Assembly (NCBI GenBank): GCA_026874595.1
Contig: CM049312.1
Span: forward strand, 68,418,929-68,482,928
DNA: 64,000 nucleotides
Direction: 5' to 3'
From: Sipunculus nudus
Lineage: Eukaryota; Annelida; Sipuncula; Golfingiida; Sipunculidae
This document shows positions 10,387 through 64,000 of the stretch, one piece after another. The translations under genes and the position numbers were made by a program. Each line of letters begins with the position of its first letter. Position 1 is the stretch's first letter. The notes under the pieces are model-generated. The model was not told where the DNA came from, did not search any database, and saw nothing but the letters and a program-made list of their open reading frames with translations.

Positions 10387-12286
10387 CGGGTCATTCCCTA
10401 GATTTATTGAAATAACCCATTTGAGAGAGAAGAGGATACCTTAATTAGCTTTCTGCACTATTTTATCGGCCGATTGCAAGAGTCGGGTGATTATGTAACT
10501 TCCTGGTAACAAAACCCTGTTGTGTGATACCCAAAACGTCTCGATTTTTTCGGCGTTGAGGTATACAAAACCGAAGTCATCAAGGAGAGAGTCTTCACAT
10601 ATCAAAGAAAAATCGACCTATTTTATCAGGAGAATAGTGAAATCGTGTAATGAACTCACTAAGCGACAGTTGAACCATTGTTTCATGTACACATAGGTTA
10701 AAGCAACTTTTTTTTAATAGGAATAGCAAAAGAAAGCAAGTCTTGGTAATAGTTATATAAATGTTTATATCAATATAAGTAATTGTACGTATTCTAGGAT
10801 CGCAGTAGTCTTGTAAGATCATGATGTCATGTAAGATCATAATGTGCCGTAATTTTGAATAAGACAAGGGTCGCAGCAGTTAAAACAAGTAGATACAAGA
10901 GGTTTATTATCCTGTTAGAATGTGCTTGCTGCAGAGACGAACTCTTCATTTTTCAAAATGGCGGATACACTCCTCAGTTGCGGGTTTCCCCAAAACGAGA
11001 CTCAAATATATACTGTCACCGGTATAGCTTTGTTAAGGTGATATCTGTTTAGCAGCCATATGAATTTTACAAAATATCACTATTTGTTACGGTCATCATG
11101 TCAACAAGTACTTGTGTACTATGGCACTTATAAATGTGGTAAGAAAAAAAACGCGGCCCTATAGTTGTTCGATCTGAGCAGTGTTTCGGCAACTGTGACA
11201 ATAGCATGCCTGAAACAATTGCTATTTATTTAATATTGATCCATTTATACAATATTTTCCCAGGGGAGAAAAATTAGGAACAAAAATTACAGTTCTCTAC
11301 GAGTTAACAAAAGTGTCTCGTAACCTTTATATGATGTATTCAATTTCGTTGAACACTTTGTTCACGGCTTTACCCGGCGATCTGTCGTTTCAGGACGTAA
11401 GACCAGCAGTAAGGCAGACACCAACTCAGGAAACTTAGTTCATGAGTCTGTCAATAGATGACGCTAGATACCATATGGCCATTTCACCTTAACTTTTTGT
11501 TCATACCACTTTGGATTCCGTAACAGTTGTTTTCCATGATACCAATGCAAGCAATTTATAATATATGAGACAGGTGTCTGTAATATATTAATTCTAATAT
11601 ACCTGCATACACCTTTTTCATCTTCATATATTGTGATTTGTTCTTTATACTGTTACGACATAAGGTCACATTATTTGCATAATTCAACATTTGCGCTAAT
11701 ATTTTCTATTCCTACGGTATAAGCGTGTTATTATTGCTGTCATATATACTCAGTCTATCAGAGATATCATTTACCTTTTTAACTAGTAAATTAAGTTGTT
11801 CTGCCGTATTTTGTGGTATATGACTGTCCCTTATCGGTCTTAGGTCACCCACTTAACCGAACGATTATATGACTGATCTTCAGAACTATACTCTCGTATG
11901 ATTTTAGCTTATATATATATTATACTAACATTGACCGTAACCGTAAAGTGTATTTGTTAAATATTTGATTTGTCATGTTGAGCGCCGTCAATACAGGAAG
12001 AGATTAAGATATATGCGCCCACCCCCCACCCCCCACACACACACACACACGCATACACACACGCACACTTTTAGCAAGGGGAGATGGTCAGTGTAATCAT
12101 CCCCCTGCTATTCAGAGAATAACATTCTTATATTGGAAATGAAAAATATTAATAGTTAAATTATTGACTTTTCCATTTCTGAGTTTACTATGAAATATTA
12201 TATATCTAAACCTTATACTTAATTATCATACATTTTAAACGTGTTACACAGACATGAAATTTTATATATCATATGTCGGGCTCAAC

Positions 12287-12382
<96 letters not shown>

Positions 12383-14527
12383 GCCTGCGAGTCATCCCCA
12401 CCCCTGAAGATAAATTGACGCCACCGGTCATTATACAAGTCATAATATTTGCAATAATATTTGCTCTAGCACAGGAATCTACTTATCTCGGACCGCCGAT
12501 CTAATATCGACCTCCCTGGAGAATTAGGCATTAATCTTATTAAGTAAAGTGTTTGAAAACTAGAAAGGACTCAGGGCACAAATCCCTGCTAATAATTTAG
12601 ACTGCAAGTTATTTATTGCCTCGGATTTTGATTTTAGCTCAGGTGACTGCACGTCTGGGATATAGAGAAAGGCCTTTGTCCGGCTGTTCGTTCCCAGGTA
12701 AGTTGGAAACCACTGGACACACTATACTGAAATTCAACATAAACTTAGATGCGAAGCTCTCCTACCAAATATGTGTGATAACTTGCTTCTCTATTGTTTA
12801 AATATATATCAGGATGTATATCATTAATCTGCTATTTTAAATGCCATATCATCCCACGGCTCTTATTTAAACAGCTAGTGTTAGCCATGCCATTGAATGC
12901 AGAGATTCGTGTTAATCCGTTGTCAACTACTGTGTACATTGATTGGACCCTGTTTAATTACAAATTGCATGTTCACATGTTGTGTTTGGGTGTTTGATAA
13001 CCTATACATCTCAATAGACGTTTCTCTGACTCTTATTGTTATCTTTGTTTAAACAGATAAATCATATCTCTGAGCCGAGAACACAGGGTCTATTAAGACC
13101 CATTCACACCTAAGCAACGATCATCTGATAAAGATATTTCGTCGTATTTTAAAGGCAGCTATTCGGCCTCATATGTAGAATGTATGAGATTTCTGGCTAG
13201 CTCTGGGTACATTTGCATGAACTGTGGGTATTTCCACAATAATTAAGGCCACAGTGATGCACGTATATTCTTGTTCATCTACAAGCTGGCGATAACACGT
13301 TACATGCGCCCATGTTGACAAACAAAAAGATATGTAATTGAAGTTTTTTTTTGTTGTTCATGTGCCAAAGTTGAAAGGTCACTAGTCACAAGACGCCATT
13401 TTTTGTGTTTCTCGGCGCAAGATATCCTTCTTTAATGTGCTCGGATTATTATAACATGGTCCTAACATGTTATAAAAGAAGTTTATAAAAACAAAACAAA
13501 ATGAACCGCGAGTTTTCTGGCTATTTTCTATAAAAGGTGTGATTATAATATACGTCAGATATACGGATATACCCCTTTAAAAAGAAAAACTGCAGTCATA
13601 TATTATGATTTGTTTTGACGCCACTTATATGTACAAACAAATTACGTACTGTACGTAAACAGTGGCAGTCCCGACAAATCATAACAGTATTCCACCATAT
13701 GTTGCTGGTTGTAACAAACGATCGTAATCGTAACAAAATTGGTTACAAGGCAGATGTTCGATCTTGCACAAATACTCCATATATACTTGCCTTGGTTGAG
13801 GGTAGTCATTGATATTCGTGATCTTTCTTATATCGGCGGCGTATGACCTCAACAACCAATAACATGTTTTTGCAAACTGTCATATACAGAGGCGCATATT
13901 TCTTCTCAAGGTTGGGTTGAGAGGACTTCGAATCTCCCCCACCCCCCTAAACATACAAGCATCTGTAATGGGGTATACCATATTTACCTCCCCTCTCCAT
14001 TTTCTCAATATTATATAATAATAGTAATATTATCAGTGTTGGACCCAAAACCCAGTTCGGGGGGTGGGGGGTGGGGGTGGGGGGGGGGGGGCCTAACCGT
14101 CTAGGTTGTATATCAGCTAAGGGGTTGGGCTCGGGAGGTATGACCCCTTTAGCAATGTGATTTTTTTTTTTCAGAATATAAGCAATATTTAAGCGATTTT
14201 AGTATGAAAAATATGCAATATAGAGTATTGCTTCATAAACCGACAAGGAGCAAAACACTTGCTCTAACATGCTTATCTATAAAACCTGCATATACGTTTT
14301 AATTTGATTTAATTTTAATTTAAATGGCTGGATACCACAGTGTCGTGGAAACGGGTAATTCATGTCATATTATTTCTAAGTATTTTATGCATTTTATTTT
14401 ATTGTATCTCAGAGACTGCAGTTCATTGATATTTATGGAATATTGAGACACATCCTTGTAAATAACTGACTTTTTACGGATTTTAAATAGAGCCTATTTT
14501 TAAACACAATATGGTATTCTTTTAATT
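10387..14527. other. Non-coding stretch
   Basis: No gene recognised. It contains a CA-rich run (about 12030-12068), a long TA array (12292-12379) and G-rich runs (about 14058-14093). The remaining sequence is AT-rich without long open frames that look protein-like. Confidence 0.6.
12292..12379. repeat. (TA)n microsatellite with one interruption
   Basis: TA dinucleotides run for nearly 90 bp with a TTA break at about 12328. Confidence 0.95.
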
Positions 14528-17500
14528 TACAAAATCAGAAGCGGATGGGGGGGGGAGGAGGGGCATGTGGTTCCATTTTTTTTTCAGTCGCCGTAACCTG
14601 TTTTAAGAGTCTGAGACCATTTTTTGCGGCCTGGACCATCTCCCCCCCCCCCCCCCCCAACCGCGTTTCCCGGAGCTTAGGACCTTTTTTTAGGCTTACG
14701 TCACTAGTCCACTGGAGTTGCCTCCCCCTCTCCTAAATCCTCGATCTGCCCCTGAAAATGTGTGGGGATAAAACATGGTATGTCCCCACTAAAAACTTGA
14801 GGCGGCTTTGTGTCTCCTGCTCCCACCAAATTGTACCGATTGTCTTTTTTGACATACCTATCTTATGTTACTGGGCCTTTGATAAGACCTTTTAGTATAC
14901 AAGCTGGTGACATCTAGCGGCTGTATCTGATGTTAGCTATTCGATCTTGGATATCGTTGAGTGAGATCAGATTTATTCTTACCTGCGGTATACCCTTCTT
15001 CCGACTTGCGACGTCTGTTTTTTTTTTTTTTTTATTCGGTACGTAAAATAGCAGCCAAGTGTGTGTGTTTTGTATGTTTTTCTTGTCTGAAAGCCTTAAA
15101 AAAGGTTGCATTGGCCAGATAAGGGTTACCGAACCCCTGGACCATCATCCACTCTGGATCCGCTTCTGTTTTATCATTTTTAATTACCTCTGGACCACTA
15201 TAAAAAGGCAATGCCATAGCCGCATCCCAAGGACCCTGACGTTCCCTTCATTATTAGAATCCGGGGTGGGGGAGTTACTTACACATCAATAATTTACTGA
15301 TTGAAAATTACACATTTATGTAACATGACAACAATTACTTTTCTCAATTGCCTTATATCCTTATATTGCCCAATATCTCTTTATTATTTCCTTGTTCTAG
15401 TAAGGATGTTGAAATCCTTAGACCGGATACTCCGGTAATAATCTGTCTTGATCACGCCCTAATTATTTCGGAGTGGTTACCTGGTAACTAGGTATGTCTG
15501 TTGTTTCCCTGTAGACCTCACGACCATAGCTCTACATCACAGTTAGACTAATACAGCTGGCCACTGACTAGTACCAGAGACAACTACAGCTGTGTTCTAT
15601 CTATCTCACTCTGTAGTTACATTCCATTTCTGCCCAATGTTTCGGCGTTGCCAAGGTCACTTAAGTACTGCTATATACTATCCTATTTGCTAATAATAAT
15701 GTTTCTAATTTTGTAACAATATAAAAGTGAAGTGGTCAAGAACGAAACTGAATCTTTAAAGAATGGAAATCATTTTACCATGCCTCGATCATGACTGACA
15801 GTTTCATTCTCCCTTAAAATAGACAAGATAAACCGTTAAATACGATTGTGTATGCTTTCTAGCAATACTAAGCACATGCGGAAAAGATTCCATGCATTAT
15901 AACTCTTTAAATTTTCTTGAATATTTATGGAATTTCTCCCCGCATACAGACATCTAAGTCGTACAAATACCGTGAAATAACTGCGGTCAGCATGATAGAA
16001 AAAGAATTAACAGTACAGTCTGTGCATTCATATGATTGGTAATGTGTGTTAATTCTTCATTCATAGCCCATATTGTTAACTTTAATATAACGATTGATTA
16101 CAGCGATAATGTTGAAATAGAATGGATGGACGTTAGTATGTGGTTTAGTGTCTGTGTGATATTTTTCAAATATGGTGAGGGGTAGATATGGCACAGGTAA
16201 AAATGGCACGGTAAAAATGGCACAGGTAAAAATGGCACAGGTAAAAATGGCGATAAATGTTAACTAGGAAAAATGCACACTGAAAGATATATATATATAT
16301 GTTACACCCCAAATATGAAATATTTATCTATGATTATCATGTAATATATGTTCAAACAACTTTCAGGAAAGAAACTGAGTTATGAGTATAATAATAATCC
16401 GAAAATGTTAAAGAAACTACTGAAGTCAGAATATCATTAACTTGATTGTGAACAAGTATAATCGAAATATTATACTTAATATTTATCAATTTATATAAGC
16501 AAATAATATAAGCATCTGTGGCAAACAACCATCCATCAGTATTGACTCAGTTACTCAGTTTGGTCAGGTAATGAGTAGCTCCATGGGTTGTACCAGGTTA
16601 ATGAAGCATAGTTTAACTCGGTGTGTATCTTCTCATCCATATAGGTGAGTTGATTTTGTTTATGATAACGCACAGCTAGCTTGTGTCTGTTGTGCTCACA
16701 CAAAGGTAATTATAGGTTGATTGTGTTAATGAGTACCATGTATAGCAGGTGATCTTCAAGTTTGTTTGAATCAACAACTGTTAGAATGGCCTTTCCTTAT
16801 TCTTTGATGCAGGTATCTGTGTTTGAACCAAGGCAAAAGATCTTCAAATATATAAGCGTTTGTATGATTTTAATATATATACTTCATAATATTTCAAATA
16901 TAAAGTAGAGCGCCGTTTTCCCGAAAGCGTCGGGAGACAAGTTTTTCGAAAAACGGTCAGCGGTCAAGCGGCAAGTTTGTACGACAGTTAATGACAAATT
17001 TCACGCCATTTTACTCTGGGAACACCGTGTTTATTTTCGACCTACGTAATAGACATATAAAAATATTGGATATATTGTAGAGATTGTTTGGTGAAGATCA
17101 GTTTTACCTGTTTGAAGGATACATGCATGCCTTTTTTCCAACAAATTCACTTCAGGGAAAGGTCAAATGACATCACCATTTGTGTAGTTTCTTTAACTGC
17201 CCACAGGCACCGCTAAGCGGCACACGCAAAACGAGTTAACGGCAAGGGAATATAAGTTTTGAACAATCGTAGAGCCTACTGATTATAATGGATAATTTAT
17301 AATTTTCAAATTAACATACCTATTGATTACCCTAGCCGACGTCGCATAATTAACTTCCTAACTTCGTTTTATAAGAATGTTCTCTCTATTTATTTTTTAA
17401 TTTGGATGATGGCAGGCTTGTAATCACGGTCGAGCCGTCGGTAAACTCTTCTTTGACTCCACGACTCCACATCTCTGACAAGTGACAGCAAGCAGATCTA

Positions 17501-17567
17501 GTTTGAGTAATTTTCTTCTTGACAGTTAAAGTGAAATGAATTTAATGATTAAAAAGCTTAATAAACA
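14528..17567. repeat. 3 kb direct repeat, copy B
   Basis: Second copy of 1-3107 in the same orientation, 11.4 kb away. The gypsy element lies in the spacer. Small indels and substitutions are scattered along it. Copy B contains the left part of a complete TIR element that continues to 18111, beyond the end of homology with copy A. Confidence 0.9.
14536..14754. mobile_element. Second copy of the CAG...CTG short element
   Basis: Same ends and interior as 8-225, including the long G run on the left and C run in the middle. Confidence 0.4.
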
Positions 17568-18111
17568 GCGACATTTAAGCAGATGACACAATTGCTATTG
17601 GGAATCAACTGCTCATTTGTATGGCCAGGCCCGCATGCTTTGGCCTCGCACATAAAACTTTTCGAGTTTAGCGATGTATGAATGATACCTCACCGATGTC
17701 CATGCGAGTAAATCGCTCAGGTGTTAAGCTTGACATCCTAGCCCAAGCCGACGGAACTATGCTTGCTTGAGTACAAACGAGATATGGTTGATAAAACGCA
17801 AGTGCTCTTTGATAAACTGCTCGGCTGCTTTCTGGAGGTAAAGGGAGCCTTAAGCTATAGCGTTGCGGGATTAGCTGTAGTTTTCACACCTTTGCCAGGC
17901 AACAACATCGGCCCAGAACTAATTATTTGAGGTCACTTCTCGCCTCAAACACCTAGCTGCAGGCCCTAGTGATTCGTAATTACAAAAAATCACTTGAAGT
18001 ATTAAAATGCTTGAAAATTTTTTGTCAATACGAATAGATTTTCGGTTCCCGATTTTTACTTTTCCGAAAAACGAATTTTCGGAAATTCGGGCATTCGGAA
18101 AAACGGCGCTC
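16908..18111. mobile_element. 1.2 kb non-autonomous DNA transposon with TIRs
   Basis: The left end GAGCGCCGTTTTCCCGAA and the reverse complement of the right end GAGCGCCGTTTTTCCGAA match at 17 of 18 bases. Each end is flanked by TA (16906-16907 and 18112-18113), as expected for TA-targeting families such as Tc1/mariner/pogo. The interior has no transposase-like reading frame, but the subterminal region is full of CCGAAAA-type words. Family assignment is an inference. Confidence 0.75.
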
Positions 18112-18113
18112 TA

Positions 18114-20440
18114 CTATATTTCAATTAGGTATAAGGTTTAAGAAAATATTGATTATGTTTCGAGCCTACGTTAATTTTGAACCAGGTTTAGATAAATTAT
18201 TTCATATAGTAAACGAAACCAAAGTCGATTGTCTAACTTATTACTATATTTCACTTGGACTATATAATTAATGTTCTCTAAATAGTGGGTAGGGGATGTT
18301 TACATAGACCCCCCACCTGCCTTAAAGTGTGTGTGTGTGGGGGGGGGGGGTGGATAAATACCCAACCCCCACATGTTGACGCCCCTGCTCGTGCATTCAC
18401 GAATGTAGACTGTTTATATACTATACATCCTCTGGTTAGTTTGATCTCCAACTCCTAAAGCTGCTTCGCATAGGGAGAAACTTGATTCAGTGTGGCGGTT
18501 CAAAGTAAACAGGTCAAATAAACGCATTCCAAATTGCATTATATTACCATGTACCATAGTCGCCTATGAAAAAAAAAATATTTTTATAGATTTTGCATAA
18601 ACTGAATCCATTTTCTGGAGGAAAACATTCTTTCGTGTTAATTTTTCTACAAATGAATGAGATGGTCTGATTTGGCCCATATGTCAGGACTGTCAACTCG
18701 ACTGTGAAGTCGCTCACAGGTTAAACAGCTGTGACTAAAAATTCTACATCGCATCATAGATTTAAGTCTGATCTGAATTTTGCCTGTGACGTCACACTTT
18801 GCACCATGCAGCCAATCACACCACGGCCCAGTCTCTGTTTTTGATACAATGCTCCCTGCGCATAATACCACCCCGTGCTCTTTTGTTGCCTGACCTTTAC
18901 ATCCAAACATGCATGGCAAACAGCGTGACCAGTATAGTCCTTTTTGTGTAGCCTGTTCCTTGCGGATAGCATATAAAGTCACATTTGACTTCAAACGCTA
19001 CGAGGGCAGTGATAATATCACGCAAGACCTGTGTGGTCTGTATGAAGCAGATAGCGGCATGAAAAAAAAAGTAAACAAAAATAAAAGAAAATATGTAAAA
19101 CTCTTTGTTTTCTCTGCCATTTAAATAAAAATTAATGATCCTCTCTCCATGGCTACCTGTACAAACCAGGTATATCACTTTATTTTTTCCTAAGTACATC
19201 TGGAGGAAATATATGTACACTCAACTCAATTTATAACAAGATATTTATAAGCTAAATATGATTATTAACAATCATCATTGTGGGGATATATCTCTTGGCA
19301 AGCTATGGTGAAAGCAACAGAGCAACGAGGAATTTTCGTCGTTGAATGTTTGTGGTATGTGTTGTGTCCTTGGTTAACCAGAATCCTTGAAACTCTGTCA
19401 GTTTTATTGAAAGACATGGTCAAATCAAATTTATCCTGCGTTACTCTTCTGTACTTGAACTGGCCACGTTCCGTCAGTACAGTACCGGGACTTTCTGAAT
19501 ATTACTGTGTCCGGCCAGCGATACATACAGTCCAGTACAGGTGTGCTTACAGGGTCTCGATCGTATGTTAAATATATATGAAAAAGAAATTGTAACAAAA
19601 GTATTGCTTTTTGCTGATAGAGTGAATATCTGGGCTGTGTGTGTGTAAGTGCGTGTGTGTGCACTGCTAGCTATAGTTGCGGATCCCTGGGCAAAGGTTG
19701 AGGTGGTGTCAAAAGATATGTGGACAGTTATATATCTCTTTGTAATACATGTATATATATGGTTGTAAGGGGAGGTTTTACTATATATATGTCTGTGTGT
19801 GTATATATGTATATCTATAATTGTATATGTACATATATGTATGAAATATTATATGTAATAGTGTTTGTATATGTAAATAAATGCGCATGCGCACTGACAG
19901 TGTGGCTGGACCCCCCCCCCCCCCAACTAACGAAAAAATATATATTTAACTAGACGCCATTTCTTTGCTTCTCATGATCTGAATCAAGATCTTTACCTTT
20001 TTGCACATTTCGAGCAAATAAAATAAAACAATGTATCGATTATAAATTTTAAAGGAAGCAGGAGAATGAGATAAGGAATCAGATAAGCCAATACATCTGC
20101 ATGCATGCTTTTTAAAGCCTTAAAGATCCTTACCGTGATAAATTATCGTGATAAATTATTTCCAATTATATTAGTATATATATATTATATGTACACATTT
20201 ATAATTAACAGGTTAGCGAGGAAAGCAGGGCCATGCCATGTAGTGGGCCAATATAAAATGCTGCATATATATGCTATATCCCTGGGTCGCCGGTCAACTA
20301 CTAGGTTTGATAAATTCCGTATCAAATAGTGTTGATATATCATGTCAAAACGTGTATATTTAAGGAAATTCTATAAAATGTTGTGGCATCATTTACAAGT
20401 CTTTGAAAAAAGTTGGTAGGGGGGGGGGGGGAGGGATTGT
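18114..20440. other. Non-coding stretch upstream of the GGT promoter
   Basis: No recognisable gene. Open frames of up to about 115 codons at 18647-18994 overlap one another on both strands and show no family features. Simple G and C runs lie near 18338-18350 and 19910-19924. Alternating TA/TG-rich sequence lies around 19740-19870. Confidence 0.55.
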
Positions 20441-20568
20441 AGTCTCGACCCCTCCCCCAGCCTGTCAGTACGCCGTTGTTGCCCTAGGCAACCCGGTCCG
20501 TGGGCGGAGCTTAACTCATTCCCACGCGGTCTGTACAGGGAAACATCGCAGTGAAGATCGCACACAAG
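20440..20568 (+). promoter_or_regulatory. Probable promoter/5' UTR of the GGT gene
   Basis: This is a short GC-rich island in AT-rich surroundings, immediately upstream of the candidate first coding exon. It holds the palindrome GTTGCCCTAGGCAAC (20478-20492), which fits the RFX X-box form, and a GC-box core GGGCGGA (20502-20508). No TATA box was seen. The transcription start is unknown. Confidence 0.45.
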
Positions 20569-43664
<23,096 letters not shown>

Positions 43665-43759
43665 AAAAAAAACTATGCATATACTATACATTTATTTTTA
43701 TATCAACAGAGTGGATTTTGCATACTCTTTTACATATGTAATTGTGCTGATATTAGCCA

Positions 43760-43765
43760 AATAAA
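43760..43765 (+). terminator. GGT polyadenylation signal
   Basis: AATAAA lies 96 bp after the stop codon. Confidence 0.7.
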
Positions 43766-43789
43766 ATAATGTGGTCACCGTGTTTATTT

Positions 43790-45650
43790 TTCATATTCAT
43801 ATCGAGCCTATACCTGTATAAACGGTATCATATTTTAGTGCAGTACAATCCCTATTTAACATTTCCTTGTACACGCAGCGGTTATACACTGCAGTCATCC
43901 GAGATCACTTTTTATCTAACCGCAGCTTTGTATAGCAAATTTCACAGGGTTCGACCACTAGGGTGGGCACAGACGAATGAAGTGTGATCAGACCTCTTGA
44001 CCCTGTGCGAGAACCGGTATTGCCGACTGCAGTATATAACCACTGCGTGAGGAGCCTATGTAATTTAAGATCAGCCCTTTCCATAACTATCCCTCGAACA
44101 TCCCGCATTAACGAAAACCAAATATAGTCTTTGGTTGTTTACTCATTAAAATGGGGCTGCGTGTCAAGGCCTCCCTTCATTCCTTCCTTCCTTCTTTCTT
44201 TCTCTCTGCCATTTTTTCGTTCACTAATTCATTTCTTTTGTTTGATGTATTTATGTTTTTTGTTGCATGTTTTTATGCTATCCGTTTTTTTCTGACATTC
44301 TGTAATGTATTTGTTTGAATAAGTAATTGGTTTACTATACATAGTGCTGGATGGATTGGGTTTCTTTCCCACTTTCGATTGTCTCTCTTTAATTCTTTGT
44401 TTCTGTTTATTCTACTGTTTTCCTTTCATTCATTCAGGTATATATCAATTTTATTTATTTCGTTTTTCTTTTGTTTCATCTTTTTAACCAATTACTCTTC
44501 TATTCTATCATTCTGGCTATCTTGCATTTATCTGTCTGTCAGTTCGACTTTGTATCAATTTGATTTTGTAATACCTGGTATCAAACTTCCATCCGCAAAA
44601 AGTCAATTACCTTAAATAAAATTGACTAACGAGTTCTTCACGGTTGCGCACCGCACGCGTTAAGCGTCAGGCGTCAGAAACCGCTTTTTGAAGGGGTTTC
44701 TTGATGCGTGACGTGTAGGATCTGCTGATAATTATGTAACTGCATAGGGTCTCCCCAAATCTGTTCAATGGCCGGTTCATGGCTTTTACAAATTTTAATA
44801 ACTCGAGATAAAAAAAATTGGAAAAAGAGATCACATTTATTTTCACTTGCATGTTTTTCCCGTATGCTTAATCACGAGTATGTTTTATCATTTTTAATAC
44901 AACAATAGAGACATACAAGATTATGTTTTAAAAAAATCTTAGTCCCGGCTACTACCCGGTCGGGTCCTCGTATATATAATGATTTCCCTACTATCTGGCA
45001 TTAACCAGGTTACCTTATCTCTTAATCACGCTTGGAATCTGATTAATTTAATTATTTTATTTGATATTCATTGTCTACAACTCATGATGTCTCAGGGTCA
45101 CGTTAAATTAAATTGAATATGAAAAATAAAAAAATTCTCAATATTTGATCTGAAAGTCATTTTACCCAAAAATATTTTCTTCTAAATATTCCTGGGAATA
45201 TCAATGACGAAGAATGCCGTTTACGTTACATCTTTTGACTGAAATTTAATGTTCTGTCTAATATATGCATTTGTGTTGTTAAAATTAAAGACACATATAT
45301 AATTGTGCGACGACTTGCCCATAAGTTCTTAGCCCCTGATGTTCCATGCACTGGAGCCCCACGTTTCCTGGCGGGGACGGCGGGGGTCCCGGCTTTTAAC
45401 GATTCATTCGCACTCATCAGGCTTGCTTTTCCTGTACTGTGCAGTTTCAAATGTCAATATCGGTTAAGTAGAAAAAGAAAAACTTTCGGTCATATATACA
45501 CAGTTAAATGGACGCATGCAAAGCATAGTTTAGAAAAATATCCATTGAAAGTAAGGAGACAGAACTAGTTGATATTGAGATTGACAAGAACAGCTAGCGA
45601 CACAGCACGCCTTTGCTGTTTCTAATATCGCCCACCCCTTTCATTAATAT
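43790..45650. other. Intergenic region between convergent genes
   Basis: No gene recognised. T-rich sequence lies at 44180-44500. Small open frames near 45226-45568 overlap on both strands and match nothing known to me. Both neighbouring transcription units should end here. Confidence 0.6.
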
Positions 45651-45656
45651 TTTATT
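45651..45656 (-). terminator. CYP4 polyadenylation signal
   Basis: AATAAA on the minus strand, about 185 bp beyond the P450 stop codon. Confidence 0.55.
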
Positions 45657-45840
45657 TCTGGTTATTCATCTTTAAACTTAAATAATATATAAGTTCCTAT
45701 ATTTGTTGTTTATGAAAAGTAACATCAGGTACAGGATAAGCCAGCATATGTTGTTACTACTTTGGAATGTGGTTTGTATTAACCACATTTGAAGCATATA
45801 CACTTAGTAATTGTCTGCGTCACGTGGGTTGCTGGGCGAG

Positions 45841-64000
<18,160 letters not shown>

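Noticed and set aside
4634-10391. Target-site duplication around the gypsy element
   Set aside because: The five bases on the left (AGCAT) and right (CGGGT) differ, so none can be claimed.
14545-14736. Gly/Pro-rich 63-codon frame
   Set aside because: It is a translation of G and C runs in the short CAG...CTG repeat.
18647-19220. Overlapping open frames of 70-115 codons on both strands
   Set aside because: No recognisable motif, no splice context and mutual overlap. They look like chance frames.
45226-45568. Small frames between the two genes (74 and 87 codons)
   Set aside because: They overlap on opposite strands, are near the expected 3' ends of both genes and match no family.

Overview
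The window reads as AT-rich, intron-rich invertebrate nuclear DNA, most likely from a lophotrochozoan and probably a bivalve mollusc. This is inferred from the two gene families, the many short GT-AG introns and the abundant small repeats and relics of retrotransposons and DNA transposons. Nothing bacterial or viral-operon-like is present. All gene models below come from reading splice sites and frames by eye; no alignment was run.

Layout. Positions 1-20440 are a transposon-rich accessory region. It holds a 3 kb direct repeat (1-3107 and 14528-17567), a complete but decayed LTR retrotransposon (4639-10386) whose domain order is gag - integrase - reverse transcriptase - RNase H, and a 1.2 kb element with terminal inverted repeats (16908-18111). 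From 20440 to 43780 on the + strand lies a full gamma-glutamyltransferase gene. I can build 12 exons with matching phases and a 612-residue product: a tiny first coding exon near 20569, the signal-anchor exon at 29661, the catalytic threonine exon at 36622 and the stop at 43662. From 45841 to beyond 64000 on the - strand lies a CYP4-family cytochrome P450 gene. Twelve coding exons are visible (471 residues plus stop); only the N-terminal membrane anchor is off the right edge. The two genes are convergent, with about 2 kb between their 3' ends.

Most unusual element. The CYP4 intron between 57389 and 62783 is filled by a 4.5 kb minisatellite of about 115 units of 39 bp (with 36 bp variants). 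On the CYP4-sense strand the unit matches the 3' end of the adjacent upstream CYP4 exon plus its 5' splice site, at the same spacing and in the same reading phase. Roughly 70 units carry GGTAAGTAT, the exact complement of the first nine nucleotides of U1 snRNA. The intron therefore appears to be an amplified exon-end/splice-donor array, with a very recent ~2.1 kb higher-order duplication inside it.

Function. The GGT is predicted to be a membrane-anchored extracellular gamma-glutamyl hydrolase/transpeptidase of glutathione metabolism. The P450 is predicted to be an ER-bound fatty-acid or xenobiotic hydroxylase. Nothing suggests the two are functionally coupled beyond being neighbours.
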